Source: Verrucomicrobiia bacterium
GTDB taxonomy: Bacteria > Verrucomicrobiota > Verrucomicrobiia > JABWAM01
Assembly: GCA_020849895.1 (NCBI GenBank)
Contig: JADZFN010000021.1
Coordinates: 35,893 to 99,892 of the forward strand
Length of the DNA: 64,000 bases
Reading direction: 5' to 3'
Under the pieces are notes generated by a model, which was given only the letters and a program-made list of their open reading frames with translations, made no database searches and was not told the DNA's origin. Below are positions 8,260 to 18,628 of the stretch, piece by piece. Positions within the stretch are counted from its first letter, which is position 1. Every line of letters begins with the position of its first letter. Position numbers and translations under genes: made by a program.

Positions 8260-9033
8260 TCATGGATCCGTCCGGGCGCCTTCCTTCGTTTGGGGCGACG
8301 GAAGGTCCACTGTTTCGGCGAAGATCGGTCCGAACCAGGTGTCCACGAGACAAAGCCCGAAGGCGGCGCCGATCGGAATCGTGTAGAAGAGGGAACAGGT
8401 CACCGAGTTGACGCCGGCGAGGAATGCGGAGGCGAGGAGATAGTCCGAAGCGCGTGCACGGAAACGCCGCCAGTTTTCCGCGTAGTTGAGCGCCGCGGAA
8501 AGCACGGAGGCGCCGTCGAGCCAGCGGCAACAGGCGACGGCGCAGAAAGGGACGGCGGCCCACAAGCCCGCACCCGCGGCGAGGCCGAGGAGGCCGTCCG
8601 GAAGACCGAAACTCCATCCAAGGACGGACCAGACGGCGGTTGTCCAGACGGCCACGGGCAGGATGAGCGTGAAGAGGGACAGCACGAGTTTGACGGCGCC
8701 CTCGCGGGCGTAACGAGGAAGCACGGCGAGGCTCCAGTCCGGCAATTGCCTGCCCTGACCTGTGCGTGCGCGGCGCAGGACCTCGAACGTGAACCCGAGC
8801 GGGAACCAGAACGTGAAGGCGTTGAAGATCACAAGCCAAGGGAAGGCGGCGCGCGCCCACGCGGGGCCCGTGCCCGAGAACCATCCGGGGGCGAACGCGA
8901 CAACGAGCGGATTGATGAGGAGGATGCCGGTGAGGAGGAGCTTGGGGAACCATTCGGGATCGCCCAGCACCAGGGCAAATCCGCGCCGCAAATCGGAAAA
9001 ACGAAAGGAGGCCGCAGCCGGTCGGTCGGTCAT
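8260..9033 (-). CDS. DUF4013-type integral membrane protein
   Basis: A 257-aa protein with about six hydrophobic segments and a soluble N-terminus. The layout is that of DUF4013 proteins: the segment 'FSDLRRGFALVLGDPEWFPK' precedes the first membrane helix, and a late 'YTIPIGAAFGLCLVDTWFGP' helix is present. Function is unknown; family members are small membrane proteins sometimes linked to envelope or glycan genes. It lies 40 bp upstream of rfbD on the same strand and is probably co-transcribed with it. Confidence 0.65.
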   Translation of the reverse strand: MTDRPAAASFRFSDLRRGFALVLGDPEWFPKLLLTGILLINPLVVAFAPGWFSGTGPAWARAAFPWLVIFNAFTFWFPLGFTFEVLRRARTGQGRQLPDWSLAVLPRYAREGAVKLVLSLFTLILPVAVWTTAVWSVLGWSFGLPDGLLGLAAGAGLWAAVPFCAVACCRWLDGASVLSAALNYAENWRRFRARASDYLLASAFLAGVNSVTCSLFYTIPIGAAFGLCLVDTWFGPIFAETVDLPSPQTKEGARTDP

Positions 9034-9045
9034 CGCTCGACAAGA

Positions 9046-9888
9046 TCAGCCGTTGAGCGCCCGCAGATACTGACGGATGCGCGCGAGGCGGGGGCGGTCC
9101 TCCTCGAGTTCATAGACGCGCGAAAGGTTCATGAGCATCCGCAGGAGGATTTGACGGTGCGAGGCGGGGGCGAGATGCGCTTCGCGGAACTCCTGGCCTC
9201 GGGAGGCCACGATCTCGCGGCAGGCCTTTTCGTCGAGGAGTTGACCCTGATGATACGGGTCGTAGAACTGATGGCGCCAGCTCACGATGAAGTGGCCTGG
9301 CAGGGCCACTCCCTGCACGTCGAAATCGAGCCGGCGGCCGATCAGAAGGTAGAGCAGGGAAAGCGTGAGCGGAATCCCCAGCCGCCGCTCCAGCATCCGG
9401 TTCAGATAGGTGTTTTCCGCTTCGTAATAATGGTCGCGATTTCCACGGAAGCGGTGCTTCTCGTGGATGACCTGGGAAAGGGCGCGGATCTCGGAGGGAC
9501 TGCCGTCGCGTCCGAGAGCCAGGCGGACGTCGCCGGCCATTTCGTCGAGGAGCCGGCGATAAGGCGCCATGTCGGTGGCGGGGTATTCTGTGGAAGCAAG
9601 CAGAAAGCAGGCCTCCTCGAGTTCGGCGTTGGGGTCGGCGCGCAAGCGGGCGCAAAAGTTGAGGAAGGCTTGATGGCTGCTTCCGCGTTTCAGGCGGTGG
9701 AGCACATCGAGGAGATGCGCCTCCGCCGGCGTCCCGTGCAACTCCTTGATCCACTCCTCGTATTGGGGTGCCGCCTCGTTTCCTCGGTCGAAGAGCTGAT
9801 CCTTGATCAGTTGGAGCGTTGAAGGATCGTCATCCGACAGGAGACGGAAGAGCGAGTTTTTTTGCTTTTCGGAAAGCATGGCGCTCAT
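9046..9888 (-). CDS. SirB1-like transglutaminase-fold/TPR protein
   Basis: The 280-aa protein resembles the SirB1 family, with a central transglutaminase-like fold containing 'NRMLERRLGIPLTLSLLYL' and 'VALPGHFIVSW', and a TPR-like C-terminus. The N-terminal region (residues 1-90) looks like a helical repeat. SirB1 homologues are widespread and conserved but their biochemical role is unsettled; the usual catalytic Cys of transglutaminases is not evident here. It sits in a same-strand run with the DciA-like and ferredoxin genes. Confidence 0.8.
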   Translation of the reverse strand: MSAMLSEKQKNSLFRLLSDDDPSTLQLIKDQLFDRGNEAAPQYEEWIKELHGTPAEAHLLDVLHRLKRGSSHQAFLNFCARLRADPNAELEEACFLLASTEYPATDMAPYRRLLDEMAGDVRLALGRDGSPSEIRALSQVIHEKHRFRGNRDHYYEAENTYLNRMLERRLGIPLTLSLLYLLIGRRLDFDVQGVALPGHFIVSWRHQFYDPYHQGQLLDEKACREIVASRGQEFREAHLAPASHRQILLRMLMNLSRVYELEEDRPRLARIRQYLRALNG

Positions 9889-9989
9889 CGGGTTGCATCA
9901 AGCTAGCATTCGGCGCGCGGCGCGACAAGGCGGGAGATCGCCTTGTTGGAAGATCTCGCGGACCGAGAGGAACCTCGGCCGCGCCCCCG

Positions 9990-10394
9990 TCAGCCGAGGC
10001 GAAAATGGATTTCGGAAACGCCCAGCTCCGGAAAACGCCGGGAGATCGCGGTGAGGATCGCGCGTTTGTGTTCGAGCGCGATGAGGTGCAGCCAGGTGGA
10101 ATGATTGACGAGGACGAGCAGGCGTCCTTTCTTCAGGCTGGCGGGATGGCAATGGGCGGCCAGTGTGGCGCCGACGATTTCAGACCATGCGGTTTCGAGG
10201 ATTTTTTCCTCGCGGTGAGAGGCGCCCGAGATCCCCGAAAGCACCGCGCGGAGCGCATCGGTGAAGGCGCGGGACGGAAGTCTCTCCCGGTCGCTCCAAT
10301 CCGCGCCCCGGAGGGAAGCGAGCAGGGAACGCCGCTTCTCCGCGTCTTTCGAACGACGGAGGGGATACAGCTTGCGACGCAGCTCCGGCGTCAT
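9990..10394 (-). CDS. dciA: DUF721/DciA-like protein
   Basis: A 134-aa protein with the KH-like DUF721 segment: 'AWSEIVGATLAAHCHPASLK' followed by 'GRLLVLVNHSTWLHLIALEH'. DciA proteins are the ancestral loaders of the replicative helicase DnaB in bacteria lacking DnaC/DnaI. The N-terminal 60 residues are basic. Placement in the family is good; the helicase-loading role is inferred from studied homologues. It ends 15 bp downstream of the ferredoxin start-side neighbour's stop, so the two are likely co-transcribed. Confidence 0.75.
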   Translation of the reverse strand: MTPELRRKLYPLRRSKDAEKRRSLLASLRGADWSDRERLPSRAFTDALRAVLSGISGASHREEKILETAWSEIVGATLAAHCHPASLKKGRLLVLVNHSTWLHLIALEHKRAILTAISRRFPELGVSEIHFRLG

Positions 10395-10409
10395 GGCCGG
10401 GACGGGAAA

Positions 10410-10643
10410 CTATTGGCCGTCGTTGCCGATGGCCTCGACGGGGCATCCTTCCATCGCCTGCTTGCACTGGGCTTCTTCCTCGGCGTTCTCCGGCTGTTTG
10501 GCGACGTAGGAATAGCCGCCTTCATCGCTGCGGGCAAAATTGTTCGGCGCGGTCTCGCGGCAGAGGTCGCAGTCAATGCATTGATCGTCGACGTAATATT
10601 TGCCGGGGACGTTTTCCTTATGTTTGTTGGCAAAAACAGCCAT
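10410..10643 (-). CDS. Single-cluster [4Fe-4S] ferredoxin
   Basis: A 77-aa acidic ferredoxin. The cluster ligands are 'CIDCDLC' near residue 19 plus a distal Cys in 'MEGCPVEAIG', giving one [4Fe-4S] centre. The extra Cys in 'QCKQAMEGCP' could allow a second bond or a disulfide. I chose ATG 10643 because 'AGGAGC' lies a proper distance upstream; the open frame continues further but with unlikely sequence. It is a small soluble electron carrier; the partner enzyme is unknown. Confidence 0.88.
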   Translation of the reverse strand: MAVFANKHKENVPGKYYVDDQCIDCDLCRETAPNNFARSDEGGYSYVAKQPENAEEEAQCKQAMEGCPVEAIGNDGQ

Positions 10644-10818
10644 GAATGAGCTCCTGGTTGAGGTTCTGAGGGGGAAGAGAAGTGAGGCCACTGTAGCAGA
10701 GCGGAAACGGTCTGCAAACGGAAAAAGCCCGTACGGAGTGCGCCTTGTCGCGCGAGAAGGGTTCTCGAGCAAGCGGAAAGCGCTTCAGAGACCGGCGGCG
10801 TTTTTCGATTCCTCTCGC

Positions 10819-13340
<2,522 letters not shown>

Positions 13341-13367
13341 CGGGCGGACGCTCCGCTCGCGAGCGGA

Positions 13368-14369
13368 TCAGAACTGCCGTAGGAAGCGGAGGTCGTTCTG
13401 GTAGAAGAGGCGGATGTCGTCAATGCCGTGGAGGATCATCGCGAGGCGCTCGATCCCCATGCCGAAGGCGAATCCCGTCCAGCGTTCAGGATCGTAGTTC
13501 ACCGCCTTGAAGACGTTTGGGTCCACCATGCCGCACCCGGCGATCTCGAGCCATTCCTTGCCGCGGAGGCCGAGCGCCTCGGCGGAGCAATCAATCTCGA
13601 AGCTCGGTTCCGTGTAGGGAAAGAAGTGCGGGCGAAGGCGGGTGCGCGCGCACGGCCCGAGCAGTTCCTTGAAGAAATGCTCGACGGTGCCCTTCAAGTC
13701 GGCAACGGACACGTCTTCGTCCACGTAAAGCCCCTCGATCTGGTGGAAGCAGGCGCTGTGGGTGGCATCCACTTCGTCGCGGCGGAAAACGCGCCCCGGT
13801 GCCACGATGCGGATCGGAGGCGGATGGCTTTCCATCACGCGGATCTGGACGGTGCTCGTCTGGGTGCGGAGCAGGCGGCCGTCCTTGAGGTAGAGAGTGT
13901 CCTGCAGGTCGCGCGCGGGATGATCGGCCGGTGTGTTCAGCGCGTCGAAGCAATGCCAGTCGTCCTCGATTTCCGGCCCTTCAATGACCGTAAAGCCCAA
14001 TCCGTGAAACACTTTGACGATGCGATCGAGCGTCTGGGTGAGCGGATGCTTGCGGCCGAGGCGCGGGCGGCGTCCCGGGAGGGTAAGGTCGAGGTCGGCG
14101 GGAGCGGAGGAAGCGCTTGCGGCCAGCTCGGCGCGGCGTTTTTCGAACGCGGCGGCGACCGCCGCCTTGACCTCGTTGGCGAGTTTTCCGAGCGCGCCGC
14201 GCCGGTCGGCGGGCGCTCCGCCGAGTTGCTTCATCAGCTCGGGCAAGGCGCCTTGACGCCCCAGATAACGCACGCGCACGGCTTCGAGAAGGTCCGCGTT
14301 GCCGGTGGCGGCGAAGTCGGACGGCGCTTTCGCCGCGAGGTCGCGGAAGCTCTGTTCGAGAGGATGCAT
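13368..14369 (-). CDS. pheS: Phenylalanyl-tRNA synthetase alpha subunit
   Basis: PheS carries the catalytic class II core of Phe-tRNA synthetase. The 333-aa protein has the N-terminal tRNA-binding coiled coil, then motif 1 around 'LTQTLDRIVKVFHGLGFTV', motif 2 'GRVFRRDEVDATHSACFHQI', and the C-terminal motif 3 'GFAFGMGIERLAMI'. I use ATG 14369, which gives the normal length. The pheT partner is usually directly downstream; here pheS is followed on its strand by the VanZ-like gene and ligA, so pheT must be elsewhere. Confidence 0.96.
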   Translation of the reverse strand: MHPLEQSFRDLAAKAPSDFAATGNADLLEAVRVRYLGRQGALPELMKQLGGAPADRRGALGKLANEVKAAVAAAFEKRRAELAASASSAPADLDLTLPGRRPRLGRKHPLTQTLDRIVKVFHGLGFTVIEGPEIEDDWHCFDALNTPADHPARDLQDTLYLKDGRLLRTQTSTVQIRVMESHPPPIRIVAPGRVFRRDEVDATHSACFHQIEGLYVDEDVSVADLKGTVEHFFKELLGPCARTRLRPHFFPYTEPSFEIDCSAEALGLRGKEWLEIAGCGMVDPNVFKAVNYDPERWTGFAFGMGIERLAMILHGIDDIRLFYQNDLRFLRQF

Positions 14370-14574
14370 CGTGCGTGCGTTTCCATAGGCGGCGGAAGGA
14401 CGCGATGCAAGCGAGCCTTCCAAGATCGGAGAATCAAAAGGTCGGAAGGAGATGCGTCCCAGTCTCCTCCGTCTGGAAGCGATTCGTGGCGCGCAGGCGG
14501 AGGCGTCTGCGCCGCGCGGTTTCCTGTCCTCGAACGGCGGCCGACAAATCCTTCGCGCGCTCGCCTTTCGGCGA

Positions 14575-14820
14575 TCAAGAGGAGATTTCCACCTGCTTCA
14601 GGCGGGAGGCGAGGCCCGCAACGATCCGGAGCCGAGAGCGTCGGACGCCGAAATGCTCGGCGAGGAGGCGGATGAGCGCTTCGTTTGCGGCGCCCTCCAC
14701 GGGCGGCGCGGTGAGACGCGCCTTGAGCGTGCCGTCGGCCATTTCGAGCACCGCGTTGGCGGCGGCGCGCGGAACGACCCGGACCTGAAAGCGGCGGAGA
14801 AAAGGGGTGGCGTCGGGCAT
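14575..14820 (-). CDS. DUF167 (YggU-like) protein
   Basis: An 81-aa protein matching the DUF167/YggU family, with 'VRVVPRAAANAVLEMADG' and the conserved 'PPVEGAANEALIRLLAEHFG' segment. It is a small alpha/beta protein of unknown function, widespread in bacteria. It stands 205 bp upstream of pheS on the same strand, so it may or may not share a transcript. Confidence 0.88.
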   Translation of the reverse strand: MPDATPFLRRFQVRVVPRAAANAVLEMADGTLKARLTAPPVEGAANEALIRLLAEHFGVRRSRLRIVAGLASRLKQVEISS

Positions 14821-14936
14821 GGGAGGCGGCGGTGTTTGGGGATTTTCGGAAGGGGAAAAGGCCCGCGCGATTCCGCCCGGGACTTCCTCCGGCGTTCCGA
14901 ATGACAGAAGCCCGTCGCCGTGGCAATCTTGGTTTC

Positions 14937-16001
14937 ATGGCGTGTCTGCGAACCGAGATTCTCTGGCGGCTGCGCCGCGGGGCGGCGGCATGGACACCGG
15001 CGACGCGGAGACGGATCGAAGCGCGCCTCCACGCGGAGCAGGCGCGGGAGAATCCCGTCTATCGCGCCTGGCTTCAGGCGAACGGCAGCGGAAAGCGTCC
15101 CGTCGCCCTTCCGGTGGCGGCGTGGCGGGAAGCGCGCGTCTTCACCGGACGCGGCAAGCCCGGAGCTCGGTTCGTATCGAGCGGCACGACGTCGGTGGCG
15201 AGGGGGCGTCATGATTTCCGGGACTTGGCGGTCTACGAGGCGAGTGTCGTCGCAGGATGGGCTTGGGCCGCGTCCGAACGGGCGCGCCTCGAACGGGTTC
15301 CGCCGAAAACAGGAGGGTCCCAGGCGTGTCCGCAGTTCTTCGCGATCATGGCGCCTCCGTCGGAAGCGCCGCACTCATCGCTCTCGCGGATGCTGGAGAT
15401 TCTCATGCTGCGGTTCGGCGGCGGACGCGGTTTTTGGGCGTTGCGCCGAGGAAAATGGGATTGGGCGGGTTTGTCGAGACGGCTCGGAGACCTTCGGAAA
15501 AAGGAGAGGAATGCCGTGGTTTTCGGGACGGCGTTCGGCTGGGTGCGTTTTCTCGACGCCTGTGCGGCGCGACGGACGCATTTTTCTCTGGGGCAACACG
15601 CGCTCGCCTTCGAGACCGGCGGCACCAAGGGCAGGAGCCGCGAGGTGTCGCGCGAGGAATTGCACGGCCTGATCTCCGGGACGCTGGGGATTCCGCACGG
15701 CAACACGCGCTCGGAGTATTCGATGTGCGAACTTTCCTCGCAGGCCTGGTCGTTCGGCGACGCCCTGAGGTTTCCTCCGTGGTGTCTCGCGCGCGTCGCG
15801 CCTTTCCTCGACAGCGGGACGCATCTCCCGAATGGCGTGGGCGTGCTCGAAATCCACGATCTTGCCAATACGGATTCCTGCGCGTTCGTGCGGACGGAAG
15901 ACCTTGCGGTCGCCGTCGGAGGCGGGTTTGCGCTCGCGGGCCGCGCGCCGCGCGCCACGCTGAAAGGATGCTCGCTGGCGCACGAGGGAGGCGCTGGATG
16001 A
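14937..16001 (+). CDS. LuxE-like acyl-protein synthetase
   Basis: A 354-aa adenylate-forming protein of the LuxE/acyl-protein synthetase family. Recognisable elements are 'FVSSGTTSVARGRHDF' (ATP-binding P-loop-like), 'HALAFETGGTKGRSREVSRE', and the catalytic segment 'RSEYSMCELSSQAW' with the acyl-accepting Cys. In bioluminescence LuxE activates fatty acids for reduction by LuxC. Here no LuxC, acyl carrier protein or other partner is adjacent, so the substrate is open. I start at ATG 14937; a longer frame upstream is unlikely. Base composition matches its neighbours. Confidence 0.75.
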   Translation: MACLRTEILWRLRRGAAAWTPATRRRIEARLHAEQARENPVYRAWLQANGSGKRPVALPVAAWREARVFTGRGKPGARFVSSGTTSVARGRHDFRDLAVYEASVVAGWAWAASERARLERVPPKTGGSQACPQFFAIMAPPSEAPHSSLSRMLEILMLRFGGGRGFWALRRGKWDWAGLSRRLGDLRKKERNAVVFGTAFGWVRFLDACAARRTHFSLGQHALAFETGGTKGRSREVSREELHGLISGTLGIPHGNTRSEYSMCELSSQAWSFGDALRFPPWCLARVAPFLDSGTHLPNGVGVLEIHDLANTDSCAFVRTEDLAVAVGGGFALAGRAPRATLKGCSLAHEGGAG

Positions 16002-16151
16002 GATCGCTGCTCTTCGAGCAGCGGGCTCGGCGCGAAAAAGCCGTCTTCTTGCCGCGCATCGCTTCTTCAAGGAAAAATCGCGATGTGCCGGCCAGGTCCC
16101 GCAGGAGATATTTTTATGCCTTGCGTTAAAGGTTCGCGCTAGAGTGCCGCC

Positions 16152-17021
16152 GTGACCTGTCGCGCGGATATTCTGCAAGGCGATTGTCTCGAGACGCTCG
16201 CGCGGTTCCCTGAAGGCCACTTCGATCTCGTCGTCACATCTCCACCCTATGCCGACCGCCGGGCGCGCATCTATGGAGGCGTCAAACCGGAAGATTACGT
16301 GAACTGGTTCCTTCCCCGCGCCGACCAGTTCCGCCGCGTGCTTAAGGACTCCGGTTCGTTCGTGTTGAACATCAAGGAGAAGGTGGAAAACGGCGAAAGA
16401 CATACCTTTGTGATCGAGCTGATCCTCGCCCTGCGCAAACAAGGCTGGCTCTGGACGGAGGAATATCTCTGGCACAAGCGCAACTGTCATCCGGGACGAT
16501 GGCCGAACCGGTTTCGGGATGCGTGGGAGCGCTGCCTCCATTTTACCCGGAACCGGCGGTTCAAGATGAATCAGAAAGCGGTCATGGTCCCGATGGGCGA
16601 TTGGAAGCACAAGCGGCTCCGGTCTCTTGGAAAGAACGACGTGGTGCGTTTCGCGTCACAGGTGGGCAGCGGCTTCGGGAAAAACGTCGCCAACTGGAAG
16701 AACCGGGAAAAGGCCTTCCCTTCCAACGTGCTCCATCTCGCGACCGAATGCGGCAATAAAGCGCACAGCGCCGCTTTTCCCAAAGCCCTGCCGGAATGGT
16801 TCATCAGGCTCTTCACCGATCCCGGCGACCGGGTGCTGGACCCCTTCGTGGGGTCGGGAACGACCTGCGTGGTCGCGCGATCTCTCGGACGCCATTCCGT
16901 CGGCATTGACGCCGACCCGGGCTTCTGCGCAATTGCGAAACGCGCGATCGCCGGGTCCCCGACGGAAGCCTCGCTCGCCTTCGAGGCCCCGCCGCCCGCT
17001 CCATCGGCGCTCGCGCGCTGA
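16152..17021 (+). CDS. Site-specific DNA methyltransferase (beta class)
   Basis: A 289-aa DNA methyltransferase in the beta order: motif IV 'TSPPY' near residue 30, then motif I '[17 protein letters not shown]' near the end. The order and sequence suit N4-cytosine or N6-adenine modification. It starts at GTG 16152. No endonuclease gene is adjacent, so it may be an orphan regulatory methyltransferase. A second, decayed DNA methyltransferase of different sequence lies at 47.7 kb. Codon use and GC content are like the neighbours, giving no sign of recent transfer. Confidence 0.88.
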   Translation: MTCRADILQGDCLETLARFPEGHFDLVVTSPPYADRRARIYGGVKPEDYVNWFLPRADQFRRVLKDSGSFVLNIKEKVENGERHTFVIELILALRKQGWLWTEEYLWHKRNCHPGRWPNRFRDAWERCLHFTRNRRFKMNQKAVMVPMGDWKHKRLRSLGKNDVVRFASQVGSGFGKNVANWKNREKAFPSNVLHLATECGNKAHSAAFPKALPEWFIRLFTDPGDRVLDPFVGSGTTCVVARSLGRHSVGIDADPGFCAIAKRAIAGSPTEASLAFEAPPPAPSALAR

Positions 17022-17034
17022 CGCTTTTCCCCGC

Positions 17035-18381
17035 ATGCTCGCCAAACGCATCATTCCCTGTCTCGACGTGAAGGACGGCCGTGTGGTGAAAGGGACGAAG
17101 TTCCTGAACCTGCGCGACGCCGGCGATCCGGTCGCGTGCGCCGAGGCCTACGACCGCCAAGGCGCCGACGAACTCGTGTTTCTCGACATCACGGCCTCAT
17201 CGGACAACCGCCAGACGATGGTGAACGTGGTCGAGCGCACGGCCGACCGCTGCTTCATGCCGTTGACGGTCGGAGGCGGGGTCCGGAGCGTCGAGGATGT
17301 CCGCCTCATGCTCCGCGCGGGCGCCGACAAGGTGTCGCTCAACACGGCGGCGGTGGCGCGGCCCGATCTCGTGCGCGAAAGCGCGGACCGCTTTGGCCGT
17401 CAGTGCATCGTGGTTGCCATTGACGCAAAACGCCGCGTTCCCGCGGCGGCGGACCGCGGCGGCCCCGCCTCCGGCTGGGAGGTCTGGACGCATGGCGGAC
17501 GGACGCCGACGGGGCTCGACGCGATCGCGTGGGCCCGGCGCGTCGAGGCGCTCGGCGCGGGGGAGCTGCTGCTCACGAGCATGGACACCGACGGCACCAA
17601 GGAGGGCTACGACCTCGCGCTCACGCGCGCGGTCAGCGACGCCGTGTGTGTGCCCGTGATCGCGAGCGGAGGGGCGGGGGAGCTTTTCCATCTGAGCGAC
17701 GTTCTCACGAAAGGCGGAGCGTCGGCCGTGCTCGCGGCCTCGATCTTTCATTTCGGACGGTTCACCGTCGCCGATGTGAAGCGTCACTTGCAGGCGCAGG
17801 GGATCGCGGTGCGCCTCGATGACCAGGAGGCGGCGGCTTCCGCGAAACCCGTCCTGCAGATCGTCGAGGAAGACGCGATGCCCGCTGCGCTCGACACGGC
17901 GATCCGCCGCGCGCTCTGCGAGTGTTTTCCCGAAGACACGGCGGCGTTCGCCAGGACCCGCGCGTGGCATGGCTCCGCGCCGTTCTTTTCCGTAGTCGTC
18001 GGCGAAGGGCGCCGGGTGACGGGCCATGTCGGCGTGGTCGCGCGGGAGATCTCCGTGGGCGGCGCGCGGGTGCGTGTCGCTGGAATCCAGAACTTCGTGG
18101 TCGTGCCCGACCGGCGGAAAACGGGTTTGTCCCGCGAGTTGATGGAGGCGGCGATGCGCGAGGCGGGAGGACGCGGGATTCCCTTCGGTCTGCTCTTTTG
18201 CGTCCCCGCCCTTGAACGGTTCTACGCTTCGCTGGGCTGGAGGACGTTGCCCGTTCGCGCGCGGATGCTCTTCGAAGGTGCGGAGACGGAGGTCCCGTCC
18301 AAGAACATCGCGATGGGCCTCGCCCTCGCGGAGGAACCGTTCCCCGAAGGAGAACTCCATCTTTGCGGACCGGACTGGTGA
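17035..18381 (+). CDS. hisF: HisF-GNAT fusion: imidazole glycerol phosphate synthase cyclase with acetyltransferase
   Basis: One uninterrupted frame encodes two proteins joined. Residues 1-262 are a full HisF barrel: '[15 protein letters not shown]' with the catalytic Asp, 'VVAIDAKRR' with the second Asp, '[13 protein letters not shown]', '[18 protein letters not shown]' and the phosphate loop 'VIASGGAG'. A linker (263-281) leads to residues 282-448, a GNAT acyltransferase with '[19 protein letters not shown]' (acetyl-CoA loop), '[19 protein letters not shown]' and a C-terminal strand. HisF makes IGP and AICAR in histidine biosynthesis with HisH. The GNAT part could be translated separately from ATG 17878. 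Normal HisF proteins end near residue 255. No other his gene is nearby. Confidence 0.9.
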   Translation: MLAKRIIPCLDVKDGRVVKGTKFLNLRDAGDPVACAEAYDRQGADELVFLDITASSDNRQTMVNVVERTADRCFMPLTVGGGVRSVEDVRLMLRAGADKVSLNTAAVARPDLVRESADRFGRQCIVVAIDAKRRVPAAADRGGPASGWEVWTHGGRTPTGLDAIAWARRVEALGAGELLLTSMDTDGTKEGYDLALTRAVSDAVCVPVIASGGAGELFHLSDVLTKGGASAVLAASIFHFGRFTVADVKRHLQAQGIAVRLDDQEAAASAKPVLQIVEEDAMPAALDTAIRRALCECFPEDTAAFARTRAWHGSAPFFSVVVGEGRRVTGHVGVVAREISVGGARVRVAGIQNFVVVPDRRKTGLSRELMEAAMREAGGRGIPFGLLFCVPALERFYASLGWRTLPVRARMLFEGAETEVPSKNIAMGLALAEEPFPEGELHLCGPDW

Positions 18382-18407
18382 CGAGAACGACGGAAGGCGG
18401 TTCTCGC

Positions 18408-18572
18408 TCAGCGGACCGTCAGCGCTCGGGCCATTCCTTCCGGGTCGGCGGGAGAAAGGACGAAGGTCTCTTTCTCGAAGCGCAGGGCGACCGTGGATCG
18501 GAGATCGGTGACCCACGCGCGATAGGCGCGCCAGAGTCTTCCGTTGGAGATCGGCGCTGGATTCGAAATCAT
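18408..18572 (-). CDS. Possible 54-aa protein or fragment, PH-like C-terminus
   Basis: A short minus-strand frame ends 'GRLWRAYRAWVTDLRSTVAL' then 'TFVLSPADPEGMARAL'. This resembles the last strands and helix of small bacterial PH-like membrane-associated domains ('.. V.L.. ..VLSPEDPE.F...L'). No upstream half is visible before the cyclase gene, 57 bp away, so it is either a genuine small protein or the tail left from a deleted gene. Recognition rests on a short motif only. Confidence 0.35.
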   Translation of the reverse strand: MISNPAPISNGRLWRAYRAWVTDLRSTVALRFEKETFVLSPADPEGMARALTVR

Positions 18573-18628
18573 GGAAGGAGGACGGTATGAGATTTCGCGC
18601 GAAGCGCGCGGAGATCGAAGGGGCCGGG

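Noticed and set aside
14937..16001. A lux bioluminescence operon.
   Set aside because: Only a LuxE-like gene occurs; luxA, luxB, luxC and luxD are absent.
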